Assembly (NCBI RefSeq): GCF_047495875.1
Contig: NC_092465.1
Location: 9,039,160-9,103,159 of the forward strand
Source of the DNA: Pithys albifrons albifrons
Taxonomy: Eukaryota; Chordata; Aves; Passeriformes; Thamnophilidae
Length of the DNA stretch: 64,000 nucleotides
Reading direction: 5' to 3'
Shown one piece after another: positions 46,741-59,950 of this stretch; position 1 is the stretch's first letter, and every line of letters starts with the position of its first letter. The translations under genes and the position numbers were made by a program. The notes under the pieces are model-generated. The model did no database searches. It was given only the letters and a program-made list of their open reading frames with translations, and was not told the origin of the DNA.

Positions 46741-48364
46741 TTTCTGTGTCTGTGTAGATGCAGCAGATGTGTGTGTGTGCGCCTGCTGCAGTGCGGTGCG
46801 GTAATTAAAATGCCATCTTTTATAACAGGTATTAGACATTTCTCTCATTTGTATTTACAGGGAGAGGTGAAACTTCTTCCTGTTGTGCTTTTCACTGCAA
46901 TCCTTATATAGAAAATACTGGGAGGAGGAAACTTGTGTGGTTGAATCACTGGCCACGCATACTAAGGAGCTGCTGGGCTGGGCTGGCTGAAGGAGAAAAA
47001 CAAAGGCAAATGCCTTCTTCATGTCTACACCTGCCTTAAGGGTTGATAAGAAAATAAGTTCACTGACCTACTGGGAAAAACACTGGAGATTGTCCGGTAT
47101 CACAATATTGAACAACTGGTGACAGGATGATACAAACACAGCACATTTGGAGACACAAAAATCCCCTACCTCTCGTCACCACCACCACCTTGTTCATATA
47201 ATTGTAGAACAGTTTATTACACAGAGGCACATCAGATATTGCCATAGATTGATTTTTTCTTTCTTCCCTTGTAAACCATACAGTACATCATATTGGTTGG
47301 GAAAAAATATATTCTTTGGATTTACTTCTCTTTGTTTAAATCATCTCACAAGTATTTTGCTTTTCACCTGTCATTTCTCTTTCATTTTCATTTAAAAAAG
47401 ATGGCATTGTTTTTGCTTGTGTATGGTTCTGTAGAATAATGACATCTATCCTGTCCCCCATGCATCAAGCATCATTGATTGGCCTGAACATCATTGTCAC
47501 TACTGGGTGTTCATCTTCACACCTGCCTCTGGCAGGTCCCTCATCTACTTTCTATCTCGTACATGCCCCACTCCACAGCTGCACGCTCACTCACAACAGC
47601 CTGCCCACTTTCTCTCTTTGCCTAATCTTCATTTCTCCTGGCACACTCTTACTCTGCATTGTCTCCTCACAGAGCCTCATTTCTCTCCCTGAGACCTTGC
47701 GCTGCTGTGCAAGTCTGTGGGCACAAACTGCAGCCGACCACTCAATCCTGCAGCAATCTTCAGCTTGGTCTGTGTTGAAAAGCCAAGACAAAACAAACCC
47801 TTCCATCTTTTTCCACACTGTATACACTGGTTCATTAAAGTTTATCTCATAGGATTTGTTTCCTTGACATATTAAGGCCCAGGGAGGAGAGAACACTGAC
47901 AGGACTATAGGAGTCCTTCCTGGTCCTGCATATGGCCGTGGAGAAGGGGTACACAACCCTTCTTTCCCACCATGTCGTTGCTCCAGCTGGCCTTAATTTT
48001 TGCCCTGCCTTACATTTCCACTCTCACAACTGTCTCAGGACATGAAAAAATTATTGCACACAAGGCTGGGATGTGAATGAATAGCACATCCATGAGGACT
48101 TGTGTGCACAAGGACATTACTGTGGAGCCAGCCAAGGTGAAAATCTCCCATGTTGTGGCACCACCTCCCCCACACCCCAGGTCTGCATGGCCCTCCCAGG
48201 CCCAGTTGTGTTTCACACAGCCAGTTTCACACACCCATGGCATATGTGCTTTTCAACCAAGAAGGGCCCAGACTTATTTGCTAATGTGCATCATCCCATA
48301 CCTGCACTCCTGAAAAACACTGATATGTTTATTCTTGCAAGTTGCTTGAGAGGTAAGAATGCAG

Positions 48365-48525
48365 TATTATTCCTTTACAGAAGGGAAACTGAGGTATGAA
48401 GACACATAAAATGTCCCAGGCCTTCAGATACTGTGATCCAAAGTGACTTGCTCAAGGACAAAATAAAGTGGGTACCAGGCAGTAGCAACTGGTACCCAGT
48501 CTGTGAACACTGTACCCTGGTTAGT
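48365..48525 (-). mobile_element. MIR-family SINE relic
   Basis: Reads like the reverse complement of MIR in the right order: TTATTCCTTTACAGAAGGG, AAACTGAGGTATGAAGACAC, AAGTGACTTGCTCAAGGAC, GTACCAGGCAGTAGCAAC and CCCAGTCTGTGAACACTGTA. These correspond to the MIR phrases 'ATTTTACAGATGAGGAAACTGAGG', 'AAGTAACTTGCCCAAGGTCA' and the tRNA-related 5' part. It is strongly diverged, as expected for an amniote-age SINE. Confidence 0.6.
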
Positions 48526-51500
48526 AGTACTCTAATTATTAATCAGCTCTTTTCTCATCTCCTTACTACCCCTCCCAATATCCAGTTTCCATGATTTTCT
48601 TGCAAACCAAAGCTTCCTTAAGCAGCTGGGTTTGGCTCCACACTGGTAGCTGTGAACCAGACCTCCAGCTCAGCCACAGAAGAAGTGAGGGTCTTCCACC
48701 AGCTTACCAAGTCAAATAGAGTGGTCTTCATTGGGGCTCAGGTGTGGGACCCACTCATGGCACCACACCAGGTGTCAGCCTGACACTGGTCCCAGCCATG
48801 GTGAGCCACCAGGCCATAGAGGAAGTGTGACAGGATTAGATTCAACATTTTTTCAGACTCTGCAGTGGTGCTGAACAAGTTTATTAGGTAATGAACAATG
48901 TGTGATGATGTCTTGCCAGCAGGAGAAAAGTGCTAGCACTGGTAGGAAGCTCATAGTCAGCTGAGTTAAAAAAATACATGTCCAAACAACATGCTGAGGA
49001 AATTATCCAAGGCTGGAGCATTCTACTCAGAGGACATAGATTGACGCAGAATGGCAAAAGAAGCTAAAGAGAGCAGCACAACTGAGGCCAAGTAACCTGG
49101 AAATGGTCCAGGTCCATGGAACCTGGTCATAGATGTAGATCTAGGCAAGAAGCAGTGTGCATGTGTGATGTCAGTCACAGTAACTCAGAACCTGAATAGT
49201 TGCACCTATATTTTTATGCTGCAGTCTGTATGTAGACCCTGGTTCCACAGTGTGCCCTTCCAGGGCTGTCTGGGGTAAAAGGCTTGTTTCCCTTGATGAG
49301 ACACAAAGTCTTCTCTGTATAATATGGCAGGATGAAATGGATGGTAACAGAGATGGGAAGAACTCACAATATCTCTTGATGAAGTGCTGCTACTGGACTT
49401 ATCTGGTAGCTAAGACAGTCTTTCTGATGCAGCAGCTCTTTTCTGCTCTTGCTGCTCCCCTGCCTCTCAATCCATGAACTTCAGAGGCTGTGCAAAACGA
49501 TCAACCTTTAGAGGATCTAACTTTTAGTGCAAAATCTAATTTCAGACATCTAAGACCTGCCTCTGCATCTGGCCTTTTGTGCAAGAAAAATCCCTTAGTA
49601 CTGGGTATTACATTAAAATGTAAGTTGAGTGGGACCAGGAGAATTGTTTCCTGAACTGCGCCAAAACCTCTCTTAAGAAGTTAGGGCTGGTATATAAATA
49701 TATATATCTATAAATCATGCCAGCATAAAACACAAAAAAGGGAAGTAACTGTCCATCAAGCAAGCCCTATAATTCACAGAAAACTCAGCTAAAGTTAGCT
49801 CAGTTAAAATGAGTCTGAAGACAAAAACACTGGAAAGTTCCTGATGATCTCCTGTGATATGCATTAACCTTGTAATTATGATTAAAGCTTTGTTTTCTTT
49901 GGCTTCAGAATTTTTCTTCCCTGGCTGCATCTCTTACCTCCCCAGGTGACTTCCATGGGACAGTGGAACAGTATCAATGCCTGGATTTGGAGGGAGTCAG
50001 TCAAATCCCAAGCCAACATGCTTGGCTATGGTGCACCCTCTCCATTTGAATTCATCCCTTTCTCTGGTGACAATAAATTCCTGGACTGGCATCATCAAAG
50101 ATGTGACAGAGGGGGCAGAAACACAGGAGATGCATTGAAATAGCCAGTTCAGCCGAACTATTTTGGGGCAGATGTGACCCAAAGTAAGTTCTGTGTTTGA
50201 AGCCAGGCTGCAGCTGCCTCAGCCTGAGGGCAAACTCATTGCTGTGGCAGTAACCAGAGGCAGCCACAGAATTGCTGTCAGGTGTGCCAGAGATGTCCTC
50301 ACCTGTCAGACCCTGGTTCCTAAACACTCATCAAACAGAGGAAACCCAGTGTCAGCCAAGATGAGGGTAAAGGTGAGCAGTCTCTGCTGACAAACAGCTG
50401 ACTGCCAGTCCCCTGCTCTGACCAGCCTTGACTTCCTGGTTCAAAGGTCCTTGCTAGCATTCCCAATCTGTACCTTCCACCACCCTCAATGTGTGAAGGG
50501 AAAAATACCCTGGGGAGCTTCTCAAACAGTCAAAATATAGCTCTGGCCTCCTCAAAGCAAGCAGAGGAAGCAAGGCCAAGCCACGACTAAGCCATGTCCA
50601 TTTTATTTTTTTGGATACCACAGATTTTTTTGCTAGCAAAGGAGCTGTGTAGGGCAGGGGAGCAGAGGGCATGGTTGTTGTTTGCAGTGAAGCACCTTGA
50701 AGAAACTAAACTAGCACTTAAAGCAGAATAATTGATGCAGCAGGAGGCTGTGCCCATGCTAATAGTTTTTGCTGAGATGAAGCTTATTAACATGTGCACT
50801 GGTGCATCTGTATTGCCTCTGGGACTCAAACTCAGCATGGTTCTCAACTGTGCTGCGTAGAGGTTTTACCTTCCTCTGACCTTGCTCAGGCTCCTTTGTC
50901 CTGTTCTGCTGTGCTCTGAGTTAACCTTTTGTCTGCCTAGGCTTAAATCCAGGCCAACTTTTTTCAAGTTTCTTCTACACTAAAGGTTTCAGTTGTGCTG
51001 AAAGTATTTTGCTCTCTATAGTATTGATGCTTTTGGTTTGAGGAAAGTTTGTTGTGCAGTGCACACTTCAAATAATCAGCCCATCTCTAATATGAAATTT
51101 TAAGCTATTACAAGTCATAAAAGACCTCACTTTGGTCTTTCCCTACCTTTGTATTTGGGATAACAACTGTGCATTTTCTCCATGTGAGTTCACAGACTGA
51201 ATCTCTGTTTAAGAGAGAGAAAATAAAAATTAAACTGTGCTTTTAGTATCCAGCCTATAGCTTTACTTCATCTACTAGAGAACAGAAATGTAATTTCTAA
51301 GGATAATATGAAATAGGTCAGAAGAGAAAATGTGGTCTCTGCATCTGGTCTTTGCTGTGAAGTGCAAGGCAAACCATTGATTTACTGCTGATAGCACAGT
51401 TTAGGTGGGGCATGCCAGGGTGGAGTATGTATTATTGTGAAGACCATAACAAAGTCCAGGTAATAAAGTCCAAAGTCCAAGTGACACACCTAACTTATGA

Positions 51501-54316
51501 CTCTGAAAACAGCTCTCCAACCTTACTGCACCAACAGCTTTGCTTACATAGTTCAGATAATAACCCAGCCATGGCTTCCTCCCACCTTACTGACCATTCA
51601 TCCAGGCCAAGAACAAGCCCCAGCAAACACGGGGTTTAGTAATGTTTTGCTAGCAGTGCCAACCATCCCAATCTGCAAGCTACATCTTGAAATACCCTCT
51701 GCTTAGATGTAGTTAGTGGTTGTCCCAGCCCAAGGCCTCTTTTCAACTACATTTTGCACCAAAACTGAACACCCACTAATTAAGTAGGTGTATTTTGGCT
51801 CCAGACAGATTTCAGACATCATCTGGAGACTCATGGTTTGCTAATTTCCCCTCACTGTTGCACTGTTGAGATCACCTCAGTGTAACCCTGTGAGCTTTCC
51901 AAGGACAGAGTCCATGAATTTTTCTAATTCGTTTCTTTTGTGAACGCCAGTTGTTTTGCATTGAACATGGCACATCTCTGGCATATGTGATTCAGATCAG
52001 GCAGTCATCCTACACTGTGTAAATCAATGAGATGAAATGTAGCCATTGACAGCACTTACAATTTTGCCCATTACTATGAAATCCTCTTTTTTTAAATGGA
52101 AGGTGCATTTATGAATCCACTGAAGCATAGCTGACAAAGCCTTCAATACCCACTATTGCCTAAATACTGCAAAACATAACAGTTATAAAAGATACATGTG
52201 GTGCATATTTATAAGGATTAGAATAAGCACTTTGTTGAATCACTGCAGCACCTTTGTCCCTTATTCAGGTTACTTATAAGCCTTGGATACTTTCTTTTTG
52301 CCATGACTCAACTAAACACTTGTCTGTGGGCTTACCAGACCTCTCTGCCTTTTCATGTGCTCACAGTGAAAAATATGTACTTCTAAAACTGTGTTAAAAA
52401 AAACAAACAACAACCCTGCACTGTAATTATACTTTATGCTAATATAATAGACTAGTAAATGTTCCTACATTTCTTGTAGGACTAATTACATTTCAATAAT
52501 GTGAATCACCCCTGGAGGCATCAGTGTTAAATATTTTTGGAGCAGTAGCGAGGGAGTTTGTTATTTGTACACACTAGAGAAGCGTGGATTTGTGAAACAG
52601 AATAGCACAGCTCTACAGCAGTAACCCTCCTGATGTGGCTGTGCTAGGTCAGGGCAGATGTAATGGGGGAACACATCAGCTGGAGGATTTGCTTCACCCC
52701 ATCTGACCCACCAAGTCCTCAAATTCAGAACTCAGCTTTTGCAGTGGTTGGAATAAGTTTCACTGGAAACACCAGTTATGATGAGCTCATTAGGAACTGC
52801 TTCTGAATGAAATGCAAATTTTATAGATCATGTATGTCTAAAAAAATTTAAAGGATTCCAAAGCCACATCTTTTTAAATTGGCTAAGAATAAATGATTTA
52901 CTATAATTTGCAGATTAGCAAATAAACACAAAAAATAGTGGAGGTAAGGAAACAGAGTGATTTCAGACAAAGCAACAATTCCTTGTAAGTACCTTGTAAC
53001 AACTGGGCAAGGCAACCCTGCCTATTTATTGACTTCTGAGAAATACTTTGATTTTGGACCAAGGACTGACATGGAGACCGTCGTGTCATTCATTGGTGGA
53101 AGCTGTCACTGAAACTCTGGCCTTGCTGCTGTCGCTACCTGCTCAGTGTCCTGGTGATCAGGCAAATCTTTTCTTCACTGTTCTCTCCTCTGCACAATCA
53201 CAATGTTTGTGATACTCTACGTTTCCAGCTGCAGAGCCTGCTATGTTTCATATTACCTAAGTGCTGCTCACTGATTGTTTCAGTCAACATTTCTATTCCA
53301 GGGCTGGTTCTGCATGTCCTTGACTAAGTTTTATGCTAGTCAGAGCTTCACAGACCACCTGGCAATGAAGGCTAATGCTACCTATATGCTTCATAGCATC
53401 ACTGTGAAGCTGAATGAAGATCAGCACTGGAAGACTACTTGGCAGACCATGTCCTCTTTCTGCCCAATGTTTTAGCTTGAACAGAGGTGCTACTCTTCTG
53501 ACCAGGTTGCTGGAAGTCTTGGACAGCAGGTTGATGCATGTGCAGTTATTCTGATGCCTATGGAATATACCAGCCCCACTGTTTGGGGGCTAAGCAAATA
53601 GTCTGCAGGAGTGCATTAAATCTGAGCATGCACAAATGAGCAAATATAGACCACGGTTTGGATCCAAAAGTTAAACTAAACAAAATCATTTGGGTTCTTC
53701 TGGTGGTTTAGGTTGGAGTCACAAAATCAATCTGCATAGTTAAAGGGTCAAATGACATGCATTATGGAAGTATATCCACCATACATGCAAAAGCCATAAC
53801 CTGGTGAAAAACTGACTGCTGTAACACAACAAAAATAATAAAATCAAAGCCACAACCTTCCCATCTACATGCTTCTTTGTCCAGTTTCCTCAAGCTTGTA
53901 GCTTTTCTACAGAAGCACTAGTAATGCTTTACAGCTCTGCTCGTCTACCCTGTTACTGTCCCTTCTCAAACATCAGAGTCCTGATCCAGGTGCAGCCATT
54001 CCCATCCTGCACTTGGGTAGGTCAGTCTGCCTTCCTTGGCCACATCCATGAGCAGCTACTGGTGCAGCCTGCCTGGGCTGCTCATTCTGAGTCGGCCCTG
54101 CACCACAGCTGGGATGCTGAAAAACAGGTAGTTTGGGTTGTGGTTAGGAGAAGCAGGATAATGAACCCTGCTGCTGCAGGGAGATAATGATAGGCTGGGG
54201 GTTAAGACAGGTCCATTAGGGAAAGGCCACTGGAGGAGCTGGGTGTGACAGAAATGAGCTAAGGGAGCTGTGGAAAGGGAAATCCTTGGTAGGAAAATAG
54301 AGGTTGAAAAGAGACT
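48526..54316. other. Intergenic desert, no gene seen
   Basis: 5.8 kb without a recognised gene, RNA gene or mobile element. It contains a short TA-rich run near 49692-49712. Open frames are below 100 codons and lack recognisable content. Confidence 0.5.
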
Positions 54317-54350
54317 GGGGCAGGTGGGGGGGGGGCCAGGGGGAGGGGGG
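54317..54350 (+). other. G-quadruplex-forming G-runs
   Basis: GGGG, then G10, then GGGGG, then GGGGGG, with loops of 5, 3 and 1 bases. This meets strict four-run G-quadruplex rules on the plus strand. It lies in a purine-rich tract (about 54190-54420) that is A/G-biased on the plus strand. Confidence 0.6.
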
Positions 54351-57196
54351 TGTGGTATGGGGAGGAAGAGGAACAAAGGTGTACTGTGAAGAAGGAAAGT
54401 AAGTATAGGTGGAAGATTTTGAAGAAATTCATAACAGCCAGAAGGAAATGAAATGCCTGTATTTCATCTGTTCTTTTTATCCACTACAAGTTTCAGTTTT
54501 TGTTCACAATATGGTCACTGAAGATGCTTGAGAGAAGGATAAAACCCTATTTTAAGTAGGTCTGTTCTGCTTCTGGCAGCAAAGTCTTTGGGTTTTGCAT
54601 TTCCTGATACAACACCAGATTGCCCCCAAAATTTGTGTTGTTTAGGCATCCTTCTTGTTACAGACCCTTTGCCTTCCTGGTGGGAAAAGAATAAAAACTC
54701 ATATTTAGAATGTGTTGCCTCTTTTCTAGGAACCTGACTTGAAATTATTCTGCCTGTAGTCAGCAAACTCTCCCCCACAAGGGTTAATATTTCCAATGTG
54801 TAACAACATATAATAATAATAAAACCCCCCTAATACTACTACTGTTATTGTTGTTTAAAACCCTCTCAACTGAATGTTTTCCTGTGTCATATGGATGGTG
54901 TGCAGTTCTCCAGAACATTTACTAAATAAACAGTCAACAGCCCACACCTGGACATGGTAAAGAGAACCATAGAGTGTCTCTGCAGTCTGTCCCGTGCAGG
55001 CTCAGTCTGTAATATTAGGAATACAGACACTTTCTCAGGCTTTGTTTCAGCCAAAGAACCTGTGAAATGGGTTTTTAAGCTATGTGCATGAGTTGTCCTA
55101 TGGAAGCAGCCAACGCATGGCTGAAATGGCATATTTTTCTTGCCTCCTCACCATTTTCTTCCTTGTGTTCCCATCTCCTCTTTAAATTCTACTTCCTGAT
55201 AGAAAGGGATCAGAGCCAAAAGTTCCCTAATTCTGGAAACTGCTTGGGTCAGAGGTTTTGACTTAATTTATCTTTACCTGATGATGTGAATGAACTACAA
55301 CCCTGTTGACTTCTGCAGTGTTATCCGAGGCTAAATCAGTACATACCTGATCCACAAAGGAACCATTGTATGGCATGTTGGCATTTGATCATGTTGGGGA
55401 ATGAAAGCCATGTTTGAGTGAGGTCTACAAGTGCCTCACTACTGCACTGTAAACAACTGGATATTACAGTAATGGACAAGGCTCTGAGTGCTATGAACAG
55501 CTTCACATTCACTGTATTGATTTGCAATGTGCACAGTGATGGTCTGCTGTAATAAATACAAATGCCATACTGTAGAAATGTCAGAACAACTTATTAAGAA
55601 TGTGTCTCTTCCTTGCTCATGCAGTACAACATGTACATCTGAACAGCTGCAGAGTTGTGGGGAGGTGAGGATGAAGCTGCGGCTCAAATCCCAGCATTGC
55701 AAGAATATAAATTCAGCATATAAACACAACCTGTATTGGCCAGTGCTGTTTCCTTGTGCTTCCTTGTAACAGAGAAGACTTATCCTGTGTCTCAGAACAT
55801 ATTTCACGTCACAGAAATAACATATTGTTTCTCACACATCAGGAGGGTTGAGGTGTTACCAAGTCTCAGCCCATGTAACACAGACAATCCTCTGCCCACT
55901 TTCCATCACTCAGAGAACAGGAAATGTCACCAGAGCCATCATATCTCTTAACAGTACAATTGTTTTATCTAAGCATGGAAAACTTTCAGCATTTGCCAGA
56001 GCTGTAGTTCAAACAAGAGACTTGTGGCAGTTCAAAAGTGTGCTTCTTCTTGGGTACACCTAAAGTATCTCTTAAGATATACATATTTAGATTAATACTG
56101 TTAGACCAGACTAACAGTTTGTATCCCATTTGCTTGATCTCTTGGTACACTGAAGGGTAAGAGGCAACTTCCTTAAGAAGATGGCTTGTGCTCTTCTGTG
56201 TGTCTCTTGAGACACCATTTCCCAAGCCATTCCTCTCTGTGACAACTGAGCTGGTCTGCACCTCCCAGCTGAAAGGCAGTTTCTTTCTAGGTTTTCCCCA
56301 CATGTTGTGCTGGCATCCCTTTTAGCTGATTATGTAAAAGGATGCCACAGTGAAAAATCTGTTCTTAGCTACTACCTTTAGGTAGGATTTACTGTTGGAA
56401 ACCTCTCAGTCCCACCTGCCCCCAATTCTAACCAATGGAGGAAAGTGAGAATAAAACCGGGAAAATTGCTATGCTATATAGGAGAAATAACAAGGTAACC
56501 ATTGTCACAAAAATAAACAAGAGTTTATGAATGAGTGTGAAGTGTGACAGGAGCTATGGAAAGACTGGGAGGAGAAGTGGATGGAAATCTCCTGCTGGAA
56601 ACTTCCACATGTTTCCATGATCGTGAATATAAATATCACTTATGTTCCAAGAATATACACTTATAAAAACATTCAGATAGACATTTCCATGATATTCATC
56701 AGCCTTAGCACTTTGCAGATGACAACTGAATTAAAGCCCATAATACATCATTTGAAGGAGAATTACTCTGCTATTCATTCAGATTGAAAAATGGAAAGGT
56801 TAGATGACTTAGCCCAAATACATGGCTTGTAGTAAAACTGAATCCATAACCTCTGATTCCACCTGACCATTTTTTGTCCTTTTATTTATAGAAAATGTCC
56901 TTTTAGATTTAGTAGCAGAAGGAATCTATGAAGTTTCACGAAAGTCTGTAGATGTAGCTACAGGAACTGCCAGGACTTCCTGTTTTTTGGTATTGTTCTA
57001 GTTGTTGTTCAGGTAGTCCTATGGATTTGGAGATTTCCTACAAGGTTCTGCTGCAGATGTCACAGAAAATGAGAGACTTGAAGAGGATAGAGAAGGTGCA
57101 ATGCTTTGCTCCCCAAAGTCTCACATTTGATAGGCATGCCAGGAGAGGGGAGGAGAGCCTGCTGTTATCCTCATCTGATGGATAGTCCCTGAGGCA

Positions 57197-57214
57197 CCAC
57201 TGCCATCTGGTGAA
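57197..57214 (-). promoter_or_regulatory. CTCF-like motif
   Basis: On the minus strand it reads TCACCAGATGGCAGTGGT, one base off the CTCF core CCACCAGATGGCAGTG. It could mark a domain boundary or loop anchor in the desert; occupancy is unknown. Confidence 0.4.
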
Positions 57215-58819
57215 AGCTGGAGCAGCCCATGGGGATGTGTTAGGGAGCCATAACTGACAGCCTTACCACTGCACTAAGCCCAGCCCAGAAATGGAGTACA
57301 GCCTGGCCCACAGAATTTTACTGAGAGTTTTTCTCTGGAGTTTTTCTTTTAAAGTCTGTTTTAGATCTCTGAACCAAATCCATAATTCTTCATAGAGTCT
57401 TTGTACATTCATCAAAAATTATAGTTATTACACTCTGAGTTATTAGTGTCTATGAGGAAATCACAGGATGTTGTCCTCAGACTTAAGAAGGTTGCTGTAG
57501 GTTTGCCACTAAGCAAACTCATTTTCTGAAGCATGTGAGAAGGAGGTGTCCTGCTTGTGTTGTGCAAATGCCCTTTTGAGGAGCAGTCAGTGGTGATTAC
57601 TTCTGCAACACTGAACACACTTCATGGTCATACTTGGCAGAAAAAGAGAGCAAGATACTTAAGTATATGAGCAGTTATTGTTTGTTAGTTCCCTGGGCTC
57701 TGTAAAATAACCTGGTTCTTATCAAGAATGCTCAAAACTGGTATTGGCCAGACTGACTTTACAGACGAGGGGAAAGAAACCACTGGCATAAGCGAGCTGG
57801 CAGAGGTCTCCATGCTTTGTGAGGAAGCAAGGCAGTGAAGGAAGTAAAATTACTCCAGAAACCAGTGGGTGTTTTTCTGTTACTGATCTGATATCCCACA
57901 AGGTACAGGGGAAGCCAACAAGCATGATGTCTCTGGGGATTGATCCATTTCAACCTGTAGGCTGAAGTGCGTAGAAAACTGTTGACTAAACAGACCTTGG
58001 ATCAAGCTTCAACCTCCTGTTATCAGGATTGAGTGTAAGTGATATGAGAGCGAACAAAATCTCTCCAGCAGAATTGTACTTTTAGTTTAAAAGTCACAGG
58101 TGGCTCAGATGAAGAATATACACCAACATTTCCTTTCTCCTTGCACTCTTGCTTTCAAAGATTTTTATACAGGCTTATATACCTTGGAAATGTATTATTA
58201 AAGTGTTTAGGGTGGTGTGGGTTGTTTTGCTTTAAATCTCAGAATCATATTTAGAAATAGTATCAATTGCTGTTTCAACAAGGAGAGATTGCATTGCAAT
58301 CAATATTATATATTATATCCTGGGGTCTGTTATGAGCAGATAGTATTAAGACATACATAATTTATTATCAATCTCAGTAGTGGCTGGAAGTCCTTGCTGA
58401 GTATCAGGTCAAGTTTTAGTCAACCTTTGGTCAAGCTTGTAATGATTTTGTAGGGGTTAGGTTAACTTTCCTGTAGTGTAAACCCATTAAGTTCAGTGGA
58501 GTTAAATAGCCCGTGGTTTAAGGGAAGTAGAAAATGCAGAGGCTTAACAACTAACTAATAGGTTTTTCAACACAACAAAAACAAAGGAAACGAAGAGATT
58601 TCTATGTTGGATAATCAATTTTGCATCCTGAAGAACATACTGGCTAAAGTACTGGAAGCTGTGAAAAGCTAATTCTCTATGCTTCCAGCCAGAACCTAGC
58701 TAGAGGCCTGAATACAGCATGTCATTATGATTAATTATGGGTAATGAGTGTTTTATGAACCTAAGAAAGAAAAGCATTTATTTTTCTGGTTTTATAGTGG
58801 TAGTGTCTTGTTTTATTTA

Positions 58820-58990
58820 AAGCTGGGATTGCGAAGCCAAACAGATGATGAACCCCCTTTATTAGCTCTTTTGTTTTGCTTGAGACTGTTTACTAGACTT
58901 ATGGGGCCAAATCCCCATCACACAGTGGCTCTGCCAGTGCAAGAGACAACGATTCAGTTCAGGAGCTCTGGGATTTTATAATTTTGCCTT
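58820..58990. promoter_or_regulatory. Candidate conserved non-coding element
   Basis: Repeat-free stretch including ACAGATGATGAACCCCC, TTTATTAGCTCTTTTGTTTT and TTTAATTCATTATCTGTG (SOX-like TTTTGTTTT and TAAT cores). Nominated by texture only. Confidence 0.22.
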
Positions 58991-59439
58991 TTGTTCTGTT
59001 TAATTCATTATCTGTGTCAGAAAACCCATAGACCTATCTAGGATGCTGAGAAACAAGCATAAGAGGCTTGGTACAAGCTTGCCCCAAGAATGGTCTGCCT
59101 TCAGGAGTTTATTAGCTCTGGGGCCTGAATCAAAGCCTGCTGGAACCTCCAGGAATATTTCTTTTATTTTTGCAAGCCCTCAGACCAGACCCTTGGGGGT
59201 TTCTTTAGGAACCTGCCGCTCAGGAATGATAAAATCTTGAGAGCAATGAGGGCTGAAGGTACTGGGCTGTGACAAGGGCCCTGTGCAAATGATCCTGTCT
59301 GGAACTGGCACCCTGTGGCAATGCCACCAAGCACCTCTCATTGCAAGGTCGGAGGGGGTTCCATTCCTTCAGGATCTCCAAGCTTTCCAGACTGGAGTCC
59401 GTGTTAAGTCAGCAATGTGCATAATGCTTGCTTTATCCA

Positions 59440-59950
59440 CAGAGGTGTTCTCATCGATGGGCAGCACGAGAACAGATGTAAAGACCCTTTGCCTCACCCC
59501 TTTGTTTTAGGGGTCTGGGGACAGCAGGGCTTTTGGCGCTATTGGGCCCCAAGTTTTAAAGAGAGGTTAAAAAAATACGTAGGTGTAAAAGTCGTGAAAA
59601 GCGACAAAAACAGTAGCAAGGCATCAATGAGCGAGAGCGCCGGTCTCCGGCTGTTCCGCAGCGCACCAGGAGGTGGTGCAAAGTCCCTGCTGATCCCACG
59701 GACAGGAGGAGACAGCTCTCGTTCTTCCAAGGGACAGCTCTCCAACTTATACTACCCAGGACAAATCCTAGAGGTTTCACCCTCCCCAGCATGCTTCTGT
59801 AACTCTGGTATTTTGGTATGTACTCAAGGCCGACAATATTAACTGTGCGAAAGGAAGCAAATGCGAGGGAACTTTATACTGCGAACTGCCCTTACCGTGC
59901 TGCAATAATGGTGATAAAATAAAGGTATTACCAAATGACTTCTAACGTAT
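59440..59950 (+). other. CpG-containing segment of unknown nature
   Basis: Unlike the desert around it, this segment has many CG dinucleotides (CATCGATGG, GGCGCTATTGG, ATACGTAGG, GTCGTGAAAAGCGACA, GAGCGAGAGCGCCGGTCTCCGG, CCGCAGCGCACC, TGCGAAAGG, TGCGAACTG, ACCGTGC). It has a 7-bp inverted repeat TGTTCTC/GAGAACA (59446-59474), a GCACCA/TGGTGC hairpin (59663-59679) and AATAAA at 59918-59923. A 141-codon frame (59417-59842, plus) covers much of it without a recognised domain. It could be a solo LTR, a small promoter/lncRNA exon or a CpG-rich regulatory element; I cannot choose. Confidence 0.4.

Larger units (their letters stand above)
43381..48364. other. Intergenic desert with possible regulatory blocks
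   Basis: No gene or CR1 recognised. A frame at 44779-45084 (plus, 101 codons) overlaps a candidate non-coding element and has no domain. A TG repeat lies at 46716-46740. Two possible regulatory blocks are listed separately. Confidence 0.5.
54351..59416. other. Intergenic desert, no gene seen
   Basis: Non-coding sequence with AT-rich parts (54810-54860, ATAATAATAATA-like) and no CR1. Frames such as 55439-55807 (minus, 122 codons) lack domains. A CTCF-like site (57197-57214) and a candidate element (58820-58990) are listed separately. Confidence 0.5.

Noticed and set aside
46609..46911. Cys/Val- and His/Thr-rich frames
   Set aside because: Translation of the TG/CA microsatellite on both strands.
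59417..59842. 141-codon plus-strand frame in the CpG-containing segment
   Set aside because: No family recognised and weak initiation context; kept only as part of the unexplained segment, not as a gene.
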